From the NCBI RefSeq assembly GCF_003010955.1, contig NZ_PGGO01000032.1, forward strand, positions 1-44,933: a stretch of DNA of 44,933 bases, written 5' to 3'. The first letter of the stretch is position 1, and the number at the start of each line of letters is the position of its first letter. This DNA is from Phyllobacterium brassicacearum (GTDB lineage Bacteria; Pseudomonadota; Alphaproteobacteria; Rhizobiales; Rhizobiaceae). Made by a program: the position numbers and the translations under genes. The notes beneath the pieces were generated by a model, which was not told where the DNA came from, did no database searches, and saw only the letters and a list, made by a program, of their open reading frames with translations. Positions 43,211 to 44,933 of this stretch are shown here, piece by piece.

Positions 43211-44305
43211 ATGGCAAATATTTCAATCGGCGTGGTCGGCGCAGGACTGATCGGCCGTAAACACATCATGAAGATCCGCGAGCATCCCGATTTCGACCTC
43301 GTAGGAATTGCCGATGTCAATTCAGAAGGCGTTTCGGCCCAATATCCAGGCGTTCCGGTGTTGAGGGACTACCGGGAAATGCTGGATGTCGCCCGGCCAC
43401 AAGCAGTAATTATCGCATCACCGAACCAGATTCACGCCGAGATCGGCATCGAATGTGCCCGCAGGGGCGTGGATTTTCTCATGGAGAAGCCGGTCACCGA
43501 CACACTTGCTGCGGCAAGCGCCCTGCTTGGCGAAGTTCGCCGGAACAATGTCAGGACGCTGGTCGGTCACCATCGGCGTCACCATGAGCAAGTCAAGGCG
43601 GTGCGACGCTACATCCACGATAATGTTATCGGCAATCTTGTAGGTGTTTCGGCTATTTGGGCAGCCTATAAGCCGGATAAGTATTTTGAGATTGCACCAT
43701 GGCGTACGCAGCCCGGCGGAGGTCCGATCCTGATCAATCTCATCCACGAAATTGACTTCCTTCGCTATACGACCGGCGAGATCGTTGCCGTCAGCGCTAC
43801 ATCCTCCAACAGGCAAAGGAACTTTCCGGTTGAGGATACGGCGGGCGCTCTGATGGAGTTCGAAGGCGGGTGCATAGGCACGTTCTTTGCTAGCGACAGC
43901 GCAGTTTCTCCATGGACCACAGAGCAAGGCGTGGGGGAGGCCGCAGAATTTCCCTTCAGCGGCGAGAGCAGCTACAGGTTTATCGGCAGCCAGGGATCCC
44001 TGGAATTTCCAAGCCTTGTGCATTGGTCCCAGGCCGACGGCGATCAGAACTGGAACAAGCCAGTCATTTCGCAACGTCTCTTTGCAAGCTTCGTCGATCC
44101 TTACGTCGCCCAACTCGATCACTTTCGCGACGTCGTCTGCGGCACCGAGCAATCGCTGCAGACAGTTGAGGACGGGGCTCGAACGTTGATCGCTACACTT
44201 GCGGTTGCAGAAGCCGCGCAAACGGCAAACCGCATAGATCTGCGTGAGCGCTACGAGGCGGTTGCCGCTGGTTCCCATTCAAACACAACAAGGAAAGCTT
44301 CCTGA
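43211..44305 (+). CDS. Gfo/Idh/MocA-family oxidoreductase
   Basis: A 364-residue NAD(P)-dependent dehydrogenase. The Rossmann motif is IGVVGAGLIGRKHIMKI; the family's E-K-P motif is FLMEKPVTDT, supplying the catalytic Lys; and the substrate side shows GGGPILINLIHEIDFLRY with the catalytic His. Relatives oxidise inositol, sugars or quinate/shikimate-like ring alcohols. Together with the dehydroquinate dehydratase encoded next it could make the 3-keto acid from quinate or shikimate. ATG 43211 taken; an ATG at 43193 in frame is an alternative. The dehydratase starts one base after its stop. Confidence 0.9.
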   Translation: MANISIGVVGAGLIGRKHIMKIREHPDFDLVGIADVNSEGVSAQYPGVPVLRDYREMLDVARPQAVIIASPNQIHAEIGIECARRGVDFLMEKPVTDTLAAASALLGEVRRNNVRTLVGHHRRHHEQVKAVRRYIHDNVIGNLVGVSAIWAAYKPDKYFEIAPWRTQPGGGPILINLIHEIDFLRYTTGEIVAVSATSSNRQRNFPVEDTAGALMEFEGGCIGTFFASDSAVSPWTTEQGVGEAAEFPFSGESSYRFIGSQGSLEFPSLVHWSQADGDQNWNKPVISQRLFASFVDPYVAQLDHFRDVVCGTEQSLQTVEDGARTLIATLAVAEAAQTANRIDLRERYEAVAAGSHSNTTRKAS

Positions 44306-44306
44306 T

Positions 44307-44756
44307 ATGAAACCGATCTTTGTCCTTAACGGCTCCAATCTCAATCTACTGGGTCAGCGTGAGACTCACATCTACGGTAGTACGACGCTTGCCGATATCG
44401 AGGCTATGTGTCGTGATAGCGACGCGGGACGAAGGCATGGAATTGAGTTCCGGCAATCGAACAACGAAGGACAACTCATTGACTGGATTCACGAGGCGCG
44501 TCATGCGGGCGACGCCATCGTCATTAATGCAGGTGCCTTCACGCATACGTCGATCGCCATACACGATGCACTGAAGACATTCGAGGGGCCGATCATCGAG
44601 CTCCACATCACGAATGTGCACAGGCGTGAAAGCTTTCGGCACCATTCCTACATTTCCTTTGCTGCAACAGGTGTGATCTGCGGCCTTGGCCCAGACGGCT
44701 ATGAGCTTGCTCTCGAGGCTGCTTCCCGACTTGTCGGCAAGGCCAAGGCGGCATAG
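44307..44756 (+). CDS. 3-dehydroquinate dehydratase, type II
   Basis: A 149-residue type II dehydroquinase that converts 3-dehydroquinate to 3-dehydroshikimate. Motifs: LNGSNLNLLGQRE with the active-loop Arg, IYGS with the catalytic Tyr, RQSNNEGQLIDWIHEA, VINAGAFTHTSIAIHDAL, ELHITNVHRRESFRHHSYIS with the catalytic His, and GVICGLGPDGYELAL. The dodecameric enzyme serves either aromatic biosynthesis or quinate catabolism; its place in an importer operon under TetR control, between a dehydrogenase and a dehydroshikimate-dehydratase-like gene, argues for catabolism. The usual N-G-P-N is N-G-S-N here. Confidence 0.95.
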   Translation: MKPIFVLNGSNLNLLGQRETHIYGSTTLADIEAMCRDSDAGRRHGIEFRQSNNEGQLIDWIHEARHAGDAIVINAGAFTHTSIAIHDALKTFEGPIIELHITNVHRRESFRHHSYISFAATGVICGLGPDGYELALEAASRLVGKAKAA

Positions 44757-44797
44757 CAGCACCATTGCCGATTTCTCATCATTCTGGAGAGTTTGCG

Positions 44798-44933
44798 ATG
44801 AAAACCTCGATAGCGACGGTATCGCTCAGTGGTGAACTGCCGGAAAAGCTCGACGCGATCGCGCGGGCGGGATTTGCCGGTGTCGAGATATTCGAGAACG
44901 ACTTTCTCGCCTTTGATGGCAGCGCCCGCGACG
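44798..44933 (+). CDS. 3-dehydroshikimate dehydratase-like protein (partial)
   Basis: The first 45 codons of a gene cut by the window end: MKTSIATVSLSGELPEKLDA, then GFAGVEIFENDFLAFDG. This opening (S-I-A-T-V-S-L-S-G-x-L-x-x-K-L, then G-V-E-I-F-E-N-D) is that of the TIM-barrel 3-dehydroshikimate dehydratases (often fused to a 4-hydroxyphenylpyruvate-dioxygenase-like domain), which form protocatechuate. TGGAGAG lies upstream of the ATG. It follows the dehydroquinase by 41 bases. Fusion state not visible. Confidence 0.8.
   Translation, partial: MKTSIATVSLSGELPEKLDAIARAGFAGVEIFENDFLAFDGSARD

Noticed and set aside
43418..44278. Minus-strand open frame (286 codons) opposite the Gfo/Idh/MocA gene
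   Set aside because: Antisense to a confident operon gene and without recognisable motifs.

Overview
The window is chromosomal or large-replicon DNA of an alphaproteobacterium, most likely a member of the Hyphomicrobiales (rhizobia, Phyllobacterium or Ochrobactrum-like). This is inferred from the gene content: LysR, GntR, TetR and ArsR regulators beside catabolic genes, two complete ABC uptake systems, class III adenylate cyclases with sensory and ATPase modules, a 399-residue NAD-dependent formate dehydrogenase, and relics of IS6- and IS3-family elements. No tRNA, rRNA, CRISPR array or intact transposon was found.

Left part (1-9.1 kb): small stress-type units separated by gene-poor, partly decayed DNA. 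They are a VOC-fold protein, a second VOC relic, a small beta-type protein, an NmrA-like NAD(P)-binding protein divergent from its probable LysR regulator, a membrane protein, a MarR/GbsR-like regulator with an isoprenylcysteine-methyltransferase-like enzyme, an AI-2E transporter scrap, and an SDR oxidoreductase translationally coupled to an ECF sigma factor with a SnoaL-like tail.

Middle part (9.6-23 kb): formate dehydrogenase, an IS6 transposase relic, a berberine-bridge-like FAD oxidase, a large SAM-cyclase-ATPase-TPR protein, an exported metallo-beta-lactamase-fold hydrolase, a membrane adenylate cyclase with HAMP domain, and a fused ABC exporter of the SbmA/BacA-YddA type.

Glycan part (23.8-28.4 kb): a tightly coupled minus-strand operon of sugar-nucleotide epimerase, family 2 glycosyltransferase and a 507-residue protein of unknown function, flanked by IS3 and IS6 relics. 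From 28.8 to 31.9 kb lies a patchwork: a hypothetical protein, a truncated DHFR/RibD-like reductase, a detached C-terminal fragment of another one, an ArsR-SRPBCC pair, and a small exported cysteine-rich protein interrupted by a -1 frameshift exactly at an A-AAA-AAG heptamer.

Right part (32.1-44.9 kb): two nutrient systems. The first is a minus-strand sugar-type ABC importer (binding protein, double ATPase, two permeases) with a GntR/FCD regulator. The second is a plus-strand operon divergent from a TetR regulator: polar-amino-acid-type ABC importer (two permeases, binding protein, ATPase), a sugar-isomerase-like TIM barrel, a Gfo/Idh/MocA dehydrogenase, type II 3-dehydroquinate dehydratase and, cut by the window end, a 3-dehydroshikimate-dehydratase-like protein. 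Taken together the second operon reads as import and catabolism of quinate, shikimate or a relative towards protocatechuate. An importer of this family tied to that pathway, and two enzymes of unassigned step in it, are the most interesting content of the window.
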